Shown here in pieces: positions 1-8,144 of a stretch of DNA of 64,000 nt. Within the stretch, counting starts at the first letter, position 1; each line of letters starts with the position of its first letter. The notes under the pieces are model-generated. The model did no database searches, was not told the origin of the DNA, and saw only the letters and a program-made list of their open reading frames with translations. The DNA is from Streptomyces rubiginosohelvolus (GTDB taxonomy: Bacteria > Actinomycetota > Actinomycetes > Streptomycetales > Streptomycetaceae). Both the position numbers and the translations under genes were made by a program. Location: positions 80,818 to 144,817 of the forward strand of contig NZ_BMTW01000007.1 of the NCBI RefSeq assembly GCF_014649875.1, given 5' to 3'.

Positions 1-1
1 T

Positions 2-31
2 TGCGGGAGGCGGTGTGTGCCGCCTCCCGCA
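2..31. terminator. Perfect hairpin terminator
   Basis: A perfect 12-bp inverted repeat (TGCGGGAGGCGG and its complement) with a 6-nt TGTGTG loop. It lies just downstream of the stop of the minus-strand aldehyde dehydrogenase gene and probably ends that transcript. It has no T-run, as is usual in Streptomyces. Confidence 0.75.
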
Positions 32-82
32 GTAGACCACGGGTCGCCGCTCCGAGCCCGCCCGGAGCGGCGGAGCAGGCCG

Positions 83-1540
83 TCAGAAGGGGAACTGCGA
101 GCGGCCGTGCTGGATGGAGATCCACTTCTGGGTGGTGAACGCCTCGATCATCGAGTCGCCGTTCAGCCGGCCGAGACCGGAGCTCTTCTCGCCGCCGAAG
201 GGGACGATCGGCTCGTCGTGGACGGTGCCGTCGTTGATGTGGATCATGCCGGTGTGGATGCGCTGCCCGACCCGGACGCCGCGCTCGATGTTGCCGGTGT
301 GGACGGCACCGCTGAGGCCGTACGGGGTGTCGTTGGCGATCCGGACGGCCTCGTCCTCGCCGTCGAAGGGGATCAGCAGGGCGACGGGCCCGAAGATCTC
401 CTGGTGCAGGACGGGCGAGTCGGCGGCCAGGCCGGTCAGCACGGAGGGGCTGACCAGGTTGCCGTCGGCGCGGCCGTGCAGGAGGGCCGTCGCCCCGGCC
501 GCCACGGTCTGGTCGACGAGCTTGGAGACGGACTCGGCCTGCGAGGAGTTGATCAGCGGGCCGATCTGGGTGGCCGGGTCGGCGGGGTCGCCGACGGTGA
601 GGGACGCGACCTTGGCGACGAACTTCTCGGTGAACTCGGCCTCGACCGCGCGGTCGACCAGGATGCGGTTGGCGGCCATGCAGACCTGGCCCTGGTGGAC
701 GTACCGGCTGAAGACCGCCGCGTCGACGGCGTAGTCGACATCCGCGTCGTCGAGCACGATCAGGGCGCTGTTGCCGCCGAGTTCGAGGACGGCGCGCTTG
801 AGGTTCTGGGCGCAGACGGTGGCGACGTGGCGGCCGACCTTGTCCGAGCCGGTGAAGGAGATGACCTGCGGCACGGGGTGCTCCAGCAGGGTGTCGCCGA
901 TCTCCGCGATGTCGGTGATCACGACGTTCAGCAGCCCGGCGGGGAGCCCGGCGTCCTCGAAGACCTTGGCCAGCAGGGTGCCGCCACAGATCGGGGTGTT
1001 CTGGTGCGGCTTGAGGACGACGGCGTTGCCGAGGGCCAGCGCGGGCGCGACGGACTTCAGCGAGAGCAGGAAGGGGAAGTTGAACGGGCTGATCACCCCG
1101 ACGACGCCGACGGGCACGCGGTAGACGCGGTTCTCCTTGCCCTCGGTCGGCGAGGGGAGGATCTGTCCGGCGGGCCGCAGCGCCAGCTGGATCGCCTCGC
1201 GGAGGAACTCCTTGGCCAGGTGCAGTTCGAAGGCGGCCTTCAGCCGGGTGCCGCCGAGCTCGGCGACGATCGCCTCGCCGATCTCCGGCTCGCGCTCCTC
1301 GACGATGCGCAGCGCCTTCTCCAGGACGGCCCGCCTGCTGTACGGGTTGGTGTCCGCCCATGCCTGCTGCGCGCGCTCGGCGGCCCGGTAGGCCTGGTCG
1401 ACCTCGTCGGCGGTGGCGACCGGGATCGAGGCGAGCTTCTCCCCGTCGAACGGGTTGAAGTCGATGATGTCCCAGGACCCCTTCCCCGGCCTCCACTCGC
1501 CGTCGATGTACTGGTGGGCCAGGTCAGTGAAGAAGGACAT
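83..1540 (-). CDS. NAD(P)-dependent aldehyde dehydrogenase, benzaldehyde/vanillin type
   Basis: Oxidises an aldehyde to its acid with NAD(P)+ in the cytoplasm. The 485-residue length is normal for the ALDH superfamily. Catalytic residues are all visible: Asn154 in SPFNFP, Glu253 in LELGGN and nucleophile Cys287 in GQVCMAANR. The overall pattern (short N-terminus, SPFNFPFLLS, GQVCMAANRI) resembles the vanillin/benzaldehyde dehydrogenase branch more than betaine-aldehyde enzymes; this substrate guess is inference. The ATG start has AAGGGA a few bases upstream. The gene stands alone, with a terminator behind it and a 10-bp palindrome in its upstream region. The true substrate cannot be read from the sequence. 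Confidence 0.9.
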   Translation of the reverse strand: MSFFTDLAHQYIDGEWRPGKGSWDIIDFNPFDGEKLASIPVATADEVDQAYRAAERAQQAWADTNPYSRRAVLEKALRIVEEREPEIGEAIVAELGGTRLKAAFELHLAKEFLREAIQLALRPAGQILPSPTEGKENRVYRVPVGVVGVISPFNFPFLLSLKSVAPALALGNAVVLKPHQNTPICGGTLLAKVFEDAGLPAGLLNVVITDIAEIGDTLLEHPVPQVISFTGSDKVGRHVATVCAQNLKRAVLELGGNSALIVLDDADVDYAVDAAVFSRYVHQGQVCMAANRILVDRAVEAEFTEKFVAKVASLTVGDPADPATQIGPLINSSQAESVSKLVDQTVAAGATALLHGRADGNLVSPSVLTGLAADSPVLHQEIFGPVALLIPFDGEDEAVRIANDTPYGLSGAVHTGNIERGVRVGQRIHTGMIHINDGTVHDEPIVPFGGEKSSGLGRLNGDSMIEAFTTQKWISIQHGRSQFPF

Positions 1541-1589
1541 GAGATCCCTTACCGCAGAGAGGCAGGCAGCTGATTGCGGTTCATATTAC

Positions 1590-1599
1590 TGAGATCTCA
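1590..1599. promoter_or_regulatory. Palindrome in the aldehyde dehydrogenase promoter region
   Basis: TGAGATCTCA is a perfect 10-bp palindrome about 50 nt upstream of the dehydrogenase start. On the minus strand it lies in the spacer of a possible promoter, TTCAAC-17 nt-AATATG. It could be a repressor operator; the cognate regulator is not identified. Confidence 0.35.
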
Positions 1600-1647
1600 A
1601 CAGAGTTGAAGCGCTCACCCGGCCACTCGGGCAGGCCGGAAACGACG

Positions 1648-1683
1648 CCGCCCCCTCAGGCGTGAAACTGCCTGAGGGGGCGG
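1648..1683 (-). terminator. guaB1 terminator
   Basis: A 14-bp perfect stem centred on CCCCCTCAGGC/GCCTGAGGGGG with an 8-nt loop, about 22 nt downstream of the guaB1 stop. It also isolates the aldehyde dehydrogenase gene from guaB1 transcription. Confidence 0.85.
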
Positions 1684-1705
1684 GGTCGTTGGGGTGATCG
1701 GGGGA

Positions 1706-3172
1706 TCAACTCCAGCTGGCGTGCAGGGGCTTGCCCTCGGCGTAACCGGCGGCGCTCTGGACGCCGACGACCGCCTTCTCGGCGAACTCCGCGAGCGAGC
1801 CGGCACCGGCGTAGGTGCAGGAGGAGCGGACACCCGCGATGATCGAGTCGATGAGGTCCTCGACGCCCGGGCGGGTCGGGTCGAGGAACATCCGCGAGGT
1901 GGAGATGCCCTCCTCGAAGAGCGCCTTGCGGGCGCGGTCGTAGGCGGACTCGTCCGAGGTGCGGTTCTTCACGGCGCGGGCCGAGGCCATCCCGAAGGAC
2001 TCCTTGTAGAAGCGGCCGTCGGCGGACTGCTGGAGGTCGCCGGGCGACTCGTAGGTGCCCGCGAACCAGGAGCCGATCATCACGTTGGACGCGCCGGCGG
2101 CGAGCGCCATGGCGACGTCGCGCGGGTGCCGGACACCGCCGTCCGCCCAGACGTGCTTGCCGTGCTTCTTCGCCTCGGCGGCGCACTCCAGGACGGCGGA
2201 GAACTGCGGCCGGCCGACGCCGGTCATCATCCGGGTGGTGCACATGGCGCCGGGGCCGACGCCGACCTTGATGATGTCCGCGCCCGCCTCGATCAGGTCG
2301 CGCACGCCCTCGGCGGCGACGATGTTGCCCGCGACGATCGGCACCTGCGGGTCGAGGGCCCGTACGGCCTTCACCGCGCTGATCATGGATTCCTGGTGGC
2401 CGTGGGCGGTGTCCACGACGAGGACGTCGGCGCCCGCGTCCAGGAGCTGCTTGGCCTTGCCGGCCACGTCGCCGTTGATGCCGACGGCGGCCGCGATGCG
2501 CAGCTTGCCCTCGGCGTCGGTGGCGGGGCTGTAGAGCGTGGCGCGCAGGGCCGCCTTGCGGGTGAGGATGCCGACGAGGCGGCCGTCCGCGTCGACCGCG
2601 GGGGCGAGCTTGCGGTTGGCGCCGTCGAGCTTGTTGAACGCGTCGCGCGGGTCGATGTCCGCGTCCAGCAGCACGAGGTCCTTGGTCATGACCTCGGAGA
2701 GCTGGGTGAAGCGGTCGACGCCGCTGAGGTCGTGCTCGGTCACGACACCGACGGGGCGGCGGTCGGCGTCGACGACGACGCCCGCGCCGTGCGCCCGCTT
2801 GGGCAGCAGCGAGAGCGCGTCGGCAACAGTCTGGCCGGGGGCCAGCTCGATCGGGGTGTCGAGGACGAGGTGGCGCGTCTTGACCCAGGAGATGACGTCG
2901 GTGACGACCTCGATCGGGATGTCCTGGGGGATGACGACGAGGCCGCCGCGGCGGGCGACGGTTTCGGCCATCCGGCGGCCCGCGATGGCGGTCATGTTGG
3001 CGACCACGAGCGGAATGGTGGTACCGGTCCCGTCGGGCGACGAGAGGTCCACGCCCTGGCGGGAGCCGACCGCGGAGCGGCCCGGGACCATGAAGACGTC
3101 GTCGTACGTGAGGTCGTACGGGACCGCGGGGGACTCTGTGTAACGACCGGTGCCCGGCTCAAGAAAACGCAT
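1706..3172 (-). CDS. guaB1: GuaB1, IMP dehydrogenase/GMP reductase family
   Basis: Purine-salvage enzyme of the IMPDH/GMPR family. The catalytic Cys (residue 311 from this start) lies in GVGPGAMCTTRMMTGVG, the loop that carries the thio-nucleotide intermediate. A CBS-like pair is inserted at about residues 95-215. GuaB1 is distinct from the main IMPDH GuaB2; the mycobacterial GuaB1 has been shown to act as GMP reductase, so that activity is more likely here than IMPDH (inference from the family). I chose the ATG giving MRFLEPGTG because GAGAG lies just upstream; an ATG three codons further upstream is also open but has a poor ribosome site. The gene is monocistronic, with a strong terminator behind it and a terminator-like hairpin in its leader. 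Confidence 0.9.
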   Translation of the reverse strand: MRFLEPGTGRYTESPAVPYDLTYDDVFMVPGRSAVGSRQGVDLSSPDGTGTTIPLVVANMTAIAGRRMAETVARRGGLVVIPQDIPIEVVTDVISWVKTRHLVLDTPIELAPGQTVADALSLLPKRAHGAGVVVDADRRPVGVVTEHDLSGVDRFTQLSEVMTKDLVLLDADIDPRDAFNKLDGANRKLAPAVDADGRLVGILTRKAALRATLYSPATDAEGKLRIAAAVGINGDVAGKAKQLLDAGADVLVVDTAHGHQESMISAVKAVRALDPQVPIVAGNIVAAEGVRDLIEAGADIIKVGVGPGAMCTTRMMTGVGRPQFSAVLECAAEAKKHGKHVWADGGVRHPRDVAMALAAGASNVMIGSWFAGTYESPGDLQQSADGRFYKESFGMASARAVKNRTSDESAYDRARKALFEEGISTSRMFLDPTRPGVEDLIDSIIAGVRSSCTYAGAGSLAEFAEKAVVGVQSAAGYAEGKPLHASWS

Positions 3173-3229
3173 AACTCTCATTTTTTCATACGAAACCGCG
3201 CAGGTCGTTTCCCCGAAGACACAGCAAAA

Positions 3230-3273
3230 GACCCCCGCTTTCGTCTGATCCTCCGAAGAGGCGGCCGGGGGTC
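3230..3273 (-). terminator. Terminator-like hairpin in the guaB1 leader (possible attenuator)
   Basis: On the minus strand GACCCCCG pairs with CGGGGGTC (8 bp, perfect), enclosing a smaller CCTC-TTCG-GAGG tetraloop hairpin, and the outer stem is followed directly by TTTT. It sits about 55 nt upstream of the guaB1 start and faces the same way. No minus-strand gene ends here, so it is either an attenuator in a guaB1 leader or a barrier against antisense transcription. Confidence 0.5.
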
Positions 3274-3310
3274 CCGGGCAAGTGAACCTGCCTTACCCAC
3301 GGACTGTACC

Positions 3311-3332
3311 CGAACGGGATTCGAATCATTCG
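3311..3332. promoter_or_regulatory. Nested palindromes between guaB1 and the terpene synthase gene
   Basis: GATTCGAATC is a perfect 10-bp palindrome, overlapped by CGAAT-C-ATTCG and by CGAA/TTCG half-sites on either side. It lies in the divergent intergenic region about 110 nt before the terpene synthase ATG. It looks like an operator, but no known consensus is matched. Confidence 0.3.
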
Positions 3333-3442
3333 TGATCACCATCCCTGGACCGGGTGACAAGGGGTCAGGTAGCTTCAAAGCCGCAGGTCTCGGGGGTGTC
3401 GGAAGCGTCGATCCGGCTCGTCGGCAACCCTGGGCACACCGT

Positions 3443-4546
3443 ATGACCGGAGAGGATCCCGATCCGCCTGTGGACAGCGAACTGCCGGACATCTACTGCC
3501 CGTTCCCGCAGCGGACCAACCCGCACGTGGGACACACCCGGGGGCATCTGGACGCCTGGACCAGACAGACGGGTCTGGTCCATCGCGAGTCCGCGAGGAA
3601 CCGATTCGAACAAGCCGATTTCGGGGCGTTCGTCGGCATGGTCTACCCGACGGCCGACGAGGAACACCTCGATCTGGTGGCCGACTGGTTCGTCTGGCTC
3701 TTCCTGGTCGACGACCAGCTCGACGACGGCCACCTCGGCCGTTCACCCGACCGGGTGAGAAGCGTGGTCGAACGGATGCGCGCGGTCGTCGACGGCTCCG
3801 CCCCCGAGCCGCTGCCGGGGGAAGAGGTCCCCGCCGCCGTGACCGCCCTGGCCGATCTGTGGAAACGTACGACGCCGAACGCGGCCCCGCACTGGCGGAC
3901 CCGGTTCGCCTGGCATCTGGTCACCTACCTCACGACCGCCACGACCTGGGAGGCGGGCAACCGCGCCGAGGACGTGGTGCCCTCGGAGGAGACGTACATC
4001 GCCAAGCGGCGGCACACCGGGGCCATCCACGTCTGCATGGACCTCATAGAGATCGTGGCGGGCATCGAGGCGCCGGAGTCGCTCCACAACGACCCCCGCT
4101 TCATCACCGCTCTGGAAGCCGCGTGCAACCACGTGTGCTGGGCGAACGACGTGTACTCCTTCGAGAAGGAGCAGGTGCTCGGCGAGATCCACAACCTCGT
4201 CCACCTGGTCCGCCACCACCGGGGCCTCGGGGAGCAGCAGGCGCTGGACCACGTCGCGGAGCGCCTCGCGATGGAGACCGAGCGGTTCCTGACCGCCGAG
4301 GACGAGCTGCTGGAGCTGTATCCGGAGCTGTCGGGGCTGCTGGTGCCCTACCTCGACGGGATGCGGAGCTGGATGCGCGGCAACCTGGACTGGTCGCGCC
4401 AGACGCCCCGCTACAACCCTGCGGACGTGGGGCAGTACGAGGAGCCCGAGGAGTATCTGGAGGAGACGGTGCTGGGCGTCCCGCCCGCGCGCACCGAGGC
4501 CGCCGCCCCCGCCCCGTGCGCGGCCAAGGCGCCCCCGGCCGGCTGA
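3443..4546 (+). CDS. Class I terpene synthase (probable sesquiterpene cyclase)
   Basis: Cyclises a linear prenyl diphosphate, probably farnesyl diphosphate, to a terpene in the cytoplasm. The aspartate-rich Mg-binding motif is D90-D91-Q-L-D94-D95, the NSE triad is N235, S239 and E243 (NDVYSFEKE), the diphosphate-sensing arginines are at 189-190, and R323-Y324 close the active site. The 367-residue length fits bacterial sesquiterpene cyclases. The ATG is the first in-frame start; the ribosome site is weak. It is a single plus-strand gene between core genes on the other strand, with no P450 or prenyltransferase partner. The FLVDD-LDDG pattern resembles caryolanol synthase of S. griseus. Position next to guaB1 recalls the (+)-epicubenol synthase of S. 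griseus, from memory. The product is not established. Confidence 0.9.
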   Translation: MTGEDPDPPVDSELPDIYCPFPQRTNPHVGHTRGHLDAWTRQTGLVHRESARNRFEQADFGAFVGMVYPTADEEHLDLVADWFVWLFLVDDQLDDGHLGRSPDRVRSVVERMRAVVDGSAPEPLPGEEVPAAVTALADLWKRTTPNAAPHWRTRFAWHLVTYLTTATTWEAGNRAEDVVPSEETYIAKRRHTGAIHVCMDLIEIVAGIEAPESLHNDPRFITALEAACNHVCWANDVYSFEKEQVLGEIHNLVHLVRHHRGLGEQQALDHVAERLAMETERFLTAEDELLELYPELSGLLVPYLDGMRSWMRGNLDWSRQTPRYNPADVGQYEEPEEYLEETVLGVPPARTEAAAPAPCAAKAPPAG

Positions 4547-4550
4547 GGGA

Positions 4551-4588
4551 CCGAGGGCCGTGCACCCTGCGGGGTGCACGGCCCTCGG
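4551..4588. terminator. Bidirectional terminator
   Basis: A perfect 17-bp stem (CCGAGGGCCGTGCACCC and complement) with a TGCG loop lies between the convergent terpene synthase and SorC-type regulator genes, 4 nt after one stop and 17 nt from the other. It can serve both. Confidence 0.9.
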
Positions 4589-4605
4589 CATGTCGTCCCT
4601 CGGTG

Positions 4606-5655
4606 TCACTCCCCGTCGGGGTCGGCCCGCTCCAGCGCCGGACGGACCCCCGCGGCGGACTCGGTGAGCAGGTAGTCGGCCGCTGCGGTGTCCGTGACCA
4701 GGCTGGTGACCAGGCCGGAGCGGAGCACCGCGCCGATCGCCGCCGCCTTGCGCTGGCCGCCCGCGATCGCGACCACCTCGGGGATCCGGCGCAGCCGGTC
4801 CGCCTCCACGGTGATGCAGCGCTCCCCCAGGTCGCGGCCGACCCGGCGGCCCTCGGCGTCGAAGAGGTGCGCGGACATCTCGGCGGCGACGCCGAGCGAG
4901 GCGTAGTGGGCGCGCTCCTCGTCCGAGAGCATGTCGTGGACCGTGGAGATGCCCGGCTCCCAGGAGCCGATGGAGACGGCGGCGACGGTGACCTTGTCGA
5001 AGTACTCGAAGGCGCGGGCGATGCCCGTCTGGTCGCGCAGCGCGGCGGCCGTCGCGGGGTCGGGCAGCAGCATCGGGGCGTAGATGGGGTGGGCCTCGCC
5101 GCCGGAGACCTGGGCGGCCCGGCGGACCGCCTCGACCGAGCCGCGCTCGGCGGTGCCCGCGTCGTACACCCCGGTCAGCTGGACGACCGTGCAGGGCGGC
5201 AGCCGGTCGAGAGCGGCCGCCATGTGGATGGTGGAGCGGCCCCAGGCCAGGCCGAGCACATCGCCCTCGGCCACCAGCTCGCCCAGGAGGTCGGCCGCGA
5301 CCTCGCCCAGGTTCTCCGGGTCGGGGGCGTCCTCCTGCTCCTCGGCCGGGGATTCGACGACCACCGCGTGCCGCAGCCCGTAGCGGGCGCGCAGGGCGTC
5401 GGAGCGTTCGGCGTCCAGCTCGGCCGGGACTCGGATCTCGATGCGTACGAGATCGCGTTCGAGGGCGGTCTCCAGGACCCGGGCCACCTTGAAGCGGCTC
5501 ACGCCGAACTCCTCGGCGATCTGGATCTTGGACTTGCCCTCCAGGTAGAACCGGCGGGCCATGGCCGCCGCCTGCACCAGCTCCGCGGGTCCCATCCGCA
5601 TGGCTGACCGACCCGCCGAGATGCCAGACACCGCGATCTCCTCACTGCTGTTCAC
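4606..5655 (-). CDS. SorC/DeoR-type sugar-binding transcriptional regulator
   Basis: A 349-residue repressor or activator with an N-terminal helix-turn-helix at about residues 41-61 (KSKIQIAEEFGVSRFKVARV) and a C-terminal SorC/CggR-type phosphosugar-binding domain (about 90-345), whose fold resembles sugar-phosphate isomerases. Proteins of this type usually sense a phosphorylated sugar. It lies 79 nt downstream of rpe on the same strand, so a pentose-phosphate or related effector is plausible (inference). The GTG start gives MNSSEE; in-frame ATGs at residues 19 and 21 are alternatives. The unit ends at a strong terminator. Confidence 0.85.
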   Translation of the reverse strand: MNSSEEIAVSGISAGRSAMRMGPAELVQAAAMARRFYLEGKSKIQIAEEFGVSRFKVARVLETALERDLVRIEIRVPAELDAERSDALRARYGLRHAVVVESPAEEQEDAPDPENLGEVAADLLGELVAEGDVLGLAWGRSTIHMAAALDRLPPCTVVQLTGVYDAGTAERGSVEAVRRAAQVSGGEAHPIYAPMLLPDPATAAALRDQTGIARAFEYFDKVTVAAVSIGSWEPGISTVHDMLSDEERAHYASLGVAAEMSAHLFDAEGRRVGRDLGERCITVEADRLRRIPEVVAIAGGQRKAAAIGAVLRSGLVTSLVTDTAAADYLLTESAAGVRPALERADPDGE

Positions 5656-5734
5656 ACGCCCGATACGCCGTTCATCCTGTCAGATCCGGCGATCCTTGAT
5701 CGGCCCTGTCGGACCGCGTTCATCTGCCCTTGGT

Positions 5735-6418
5735 TCAGTGGTCGCACGCCCAGGGGGCCGCGGCCGTCGCCACGTCCGCCAGGGCCCGCAGGTCCCGCAC
5801 CGCCGCCGCCGGGTCCGCCGCCCCGTAGACCGCGGATCCGGCCACGAAGACATCGGCTCCGGCCTCGGCGCAGCGCTCGATGGTGGCGGCCGAGACCCCG
5901 CCGTCCACCTGGAGCCACAGTTCGAGGCCGTGCTTGCTGATCAGCTCCCGGGTGCGGCGGATCTTCGGCAGCATGATGTCCAGGAAGGCCTGCCCGCCGA
6001 AGCCCGGCTCGACCGTCATGATCAGCAGCATGTCCAGCTCGGGGAGCAGGTCCTCGTACGGCTCGATGGGCGTCGCGGGCTTGAGCGCCATCGAGGCGCG
6101 CGCCCCCTTCGCCCGGATCTCCCGCGCGAGGCGCACCGGCGCGGCGGCGGCCTCGGCGTGGAAGGTGACGGACCCGGCGCCGGCCTCGACGTACCGCGGG
6201 GCCCAGCGGTCCGCGTCCTCGATCATGAGGTGGCAGTCCAGCGGGGTGTCCGTGGCCTTGCTGAGCGCCTCGACGATCGGCACGCCGAGGGTCAGGTTGG
6301 GCACGAAGTGGTTGTCCATGACATCGACATGGAGCCAGTCCGCGCCTTCGACGGCCTTCGCCTCCTCGGCGAGACGCGCGAAATCGGCGGACAGGATGCT
6401 GGGGTTGATCTGCGCCAT
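5735..6418 (-). CDS. rpe: Ribulose-phosphate 3-epimerase
   Basis: Interconverts ribulose 5-phosphate and xylulose 5-phosphate in the pentose phosphate pathway. It is a TIM barrel of 227 residues, normal for Rpe. Metal ligands and acid/base residues are visible as His30 and Asp32 in HVDVMD, His63 in DCHLM and Asp172 in LQVDGG; the phosphate-binding loops VEPGFGGQ and GSAVYG are present. It starts at ATG and lies between rsmB and the sugar-sensing regulator on the same strand, probably within the fmt-rsmB-rpe-regulator unit. Confidence 0.96.
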   Translation of the reverse strand: MAQINPSILSADFARLAEEAKAVEGADWLHVDVMDNHFVPNLTLGVPIVEALSKATDTPLDCHLMIEDADRWAPRYVEAGAGSVTFHAEAAAAPVRLAREIRAKGARASMALKPATPIEPYEDLLPELDMLLIMTVEPGFGGQAFLDIMLPKIRRTRELISKHGLELWLQVDGGVSAATIERCAEAGADVFVAGSAVYGAADPAAAVRDLRALADVATAAAPWACDH

Positions 6419-6566
6419 GACCCAAGCCTGCCACGTCTGCGGCCGGTTCCCCGCCTCGATGCCCTCCGAAGCCTCACACGGCCCTCACAGTCCGCACATT
6501 CTGGGCATTTTGCCAGCGCTTTACTGTTCCTTTGCCGTACGGGCGGGTGCCCTGACGCGCTGATAT

Positions 6567-8000
6567 TCAGCCGGTCCGGCGCAGCAGAGCCAGATACATC
6601 GCGTCCGTGCCGTGCAGATGCGGCCAGAGCTGGATGTCGGGCCCCTCGCCCAGGGCGGGCACCCCGGACATCAGCGGGCGGGCGTCGATCCACTCCGCCT
6701 CGACCGGCTCCCCGCCGCGCCCCTTGAGCACGTCCTCGACGACCACCCGGGTCTCCGCGAGATGCGGCGAGCAGGTGGCGTAACCGACCACGCCGCCGAC
6801 CCGTACGGCCTTCAACGCCTCACGCAGCAGGCCGCGCTGGAGCGGGGCGAAGGCCTCCAGGTCCTCGGCGCGACGCCGCCAGCGGGACTCCGGGCGGCGG
6901 CGCAGCGCGCCGAGTCCGGAGCAGGGCACGTCCATCAGGATGCGGTCGAAGGTGCCGGGCAGCCACGGCGGGCGGGTGCCGTCGGCGGTGATCACCTGGT
7001 ACGGGCCGGGGTTGCCGGCGAGAGCCCGCTCGACCAGCCGGGCGCGGTGGGGCTGCTTCTCGGCGGCGAGCAGTGTCGCGCCGCGCTCGGCGGCCAGCGC
7101 CGCGAGCAGGGCGGCCTTGCCGCCGGGGCCCGCGCAGCCGTCCAGCCAGCGGGTGTCGCGGCCCTCGACGGGGGCGGCGGCCAGGGCGGCGGCGACGAGC
7201 TGGCTGCCCTCGTCCTGGACGCCCGCCCGGCTCTCCCGGACGGCGTCCAGCGCGCCGGGCTCGCCGCCCTCGGCCATCCGGACGGCGTACGGCGACCAGC
7301 GGCCGGGCAAGCTGTTGTCCTCGCCCAGGGCCTTGACCAGCTCCTCGGTGGTGGAGCGGCCGGGGCGGGCGACCAGGGTCACCTCGGGCCGCTCGTTGTC
7401 CGCCTCCAGCAGGTCCTCGATGCCCGCCCGGCCGCCGCCCAGCGCGTCCCAGAGGGCGGAGACGATCCAGCGGGGGTGGGAGTGGACGACGGCGAGGTGG
7501 TCCTCGGCGTCCTGGTCGTACGGCGGGGCGACCTTCTCCACCCAGCCGTCGAGGTCGTGCGCGGTGACCTTGCGCAGCACCGCGTTGACGAACTTCGCAC
7601 GCCCCTCCCCCAGCACCACCCGGGCCAGCTCCACACTGGCGGAGACGGCCGCGTGGGTGGGGATCCGGGTGCCGAGCAGCTGGTGGACGCCCATGTTCAG
7701 GACGTCCAGGACCGGCGGGTCGACCTCGCGCAGCGGCCGGTCGATGCAGGCCGCCACGATCGCGTCGTACGTGCCCTGGCGGCGCAGCGTCCCGTAGACC
7801 AGCTCGGTCGCCAGCGCCGCGTCCCGGCCGTCGAAGTCGCCCTTGGCACGGGCCTTCTTCAGCAGCGGGGGCAGCACGAGGTTGGCGTACGCGTCGCGCT
7901 CGTCGACGGCCCGCAGCGCCTCGAAGGCGAGGAAGCGGACCGGGTCCTTCTTGGGCCGGCGGTGGGGATTGGCGGGACGGCGACGCGGCTGGTCGTTCAC
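6567..8000 (-). CDS. rsmB: 16S rRNA (cytosine-967-C5)-methyltransferase
   Basis: SAM-dependent methyltransferase for 16S rRNA C967 (RsmB/Sun). An N-terminal NusB-like RNA-binding domain (about 20-165) precedes a Rossmann methyltransferase domain (about 250-475). The SAM loop is DGCAGPGGK at 287-295; the two catalytic cysteines of m5C enzymes are Cys360 in DVPCSG and Cys410 in YATCSP. Start is GTG. It lies downstream of fmt with a 144-nt gap and upstream of rpe, the usual actinobacterial fmt-rsmB pairing. The N-terminal 20 residues are basic. Confidence 0.94.
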   Translation of the reverse strand: MNDQPRRRPANPHRRPKKDPVRFLAFEALRAVDERDAYANLVLPPLLKKARAKGDFDGRDAALATELVYGTLRRQGTYDAIVAACIDRPLREVDPPVLDVLNMGVHQLLGTRIPTHAAVSASVELARVVLGEGRAKFVNAVLRKVTAHDLDGWVEKVAPPYDQDAEDHLAVVHSHPRWIVSALWDALGGGRAGIEDLLEADNERPEVTLVARPGRSTTEELVKALGEDNSLPGRWSPYAVRMAEGGEPGALDAVRESRAGVQDEGSQLVAAALAAAPVEGRDTRWLDGCAGPGGKAALLAALAAERGATLLAAEKQPHRARLVERALAGNPGPYQVITADGTRPPWLPGTFDRILMDVPCSGLGALRRRPESRWRRRAEDLEAFAPLQRGLLREALKAVRVGGVVGYATCSPHLAETRVVVEDVLKGRGGEPVEAEWIDARPLMSGVPALGEGPDIQLWPHLHGTDAMYLALLRRTG

Positions 8001-8144
8001 GTGAAAGGTGCTCCGCTGATGGTGAGAGGTGCGAACTCTCCCAGCGTACGACGCCGTCCCGGCCCTCCCGAACAGCGGCCCGGGCGGCCCGGGGACCGGA
8101 CTCCGAGCCGCCCCGGACGCCGCCCCGCGCCCCTGCGAGCCGTG

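Noticed and set aside
3300..3442. An N-terminal extension of the terpene synthase frame upstream of its ATG
   Set aside because: The frame is open, but there is no in-frame start close by and the upstream residues do not resemble the family.
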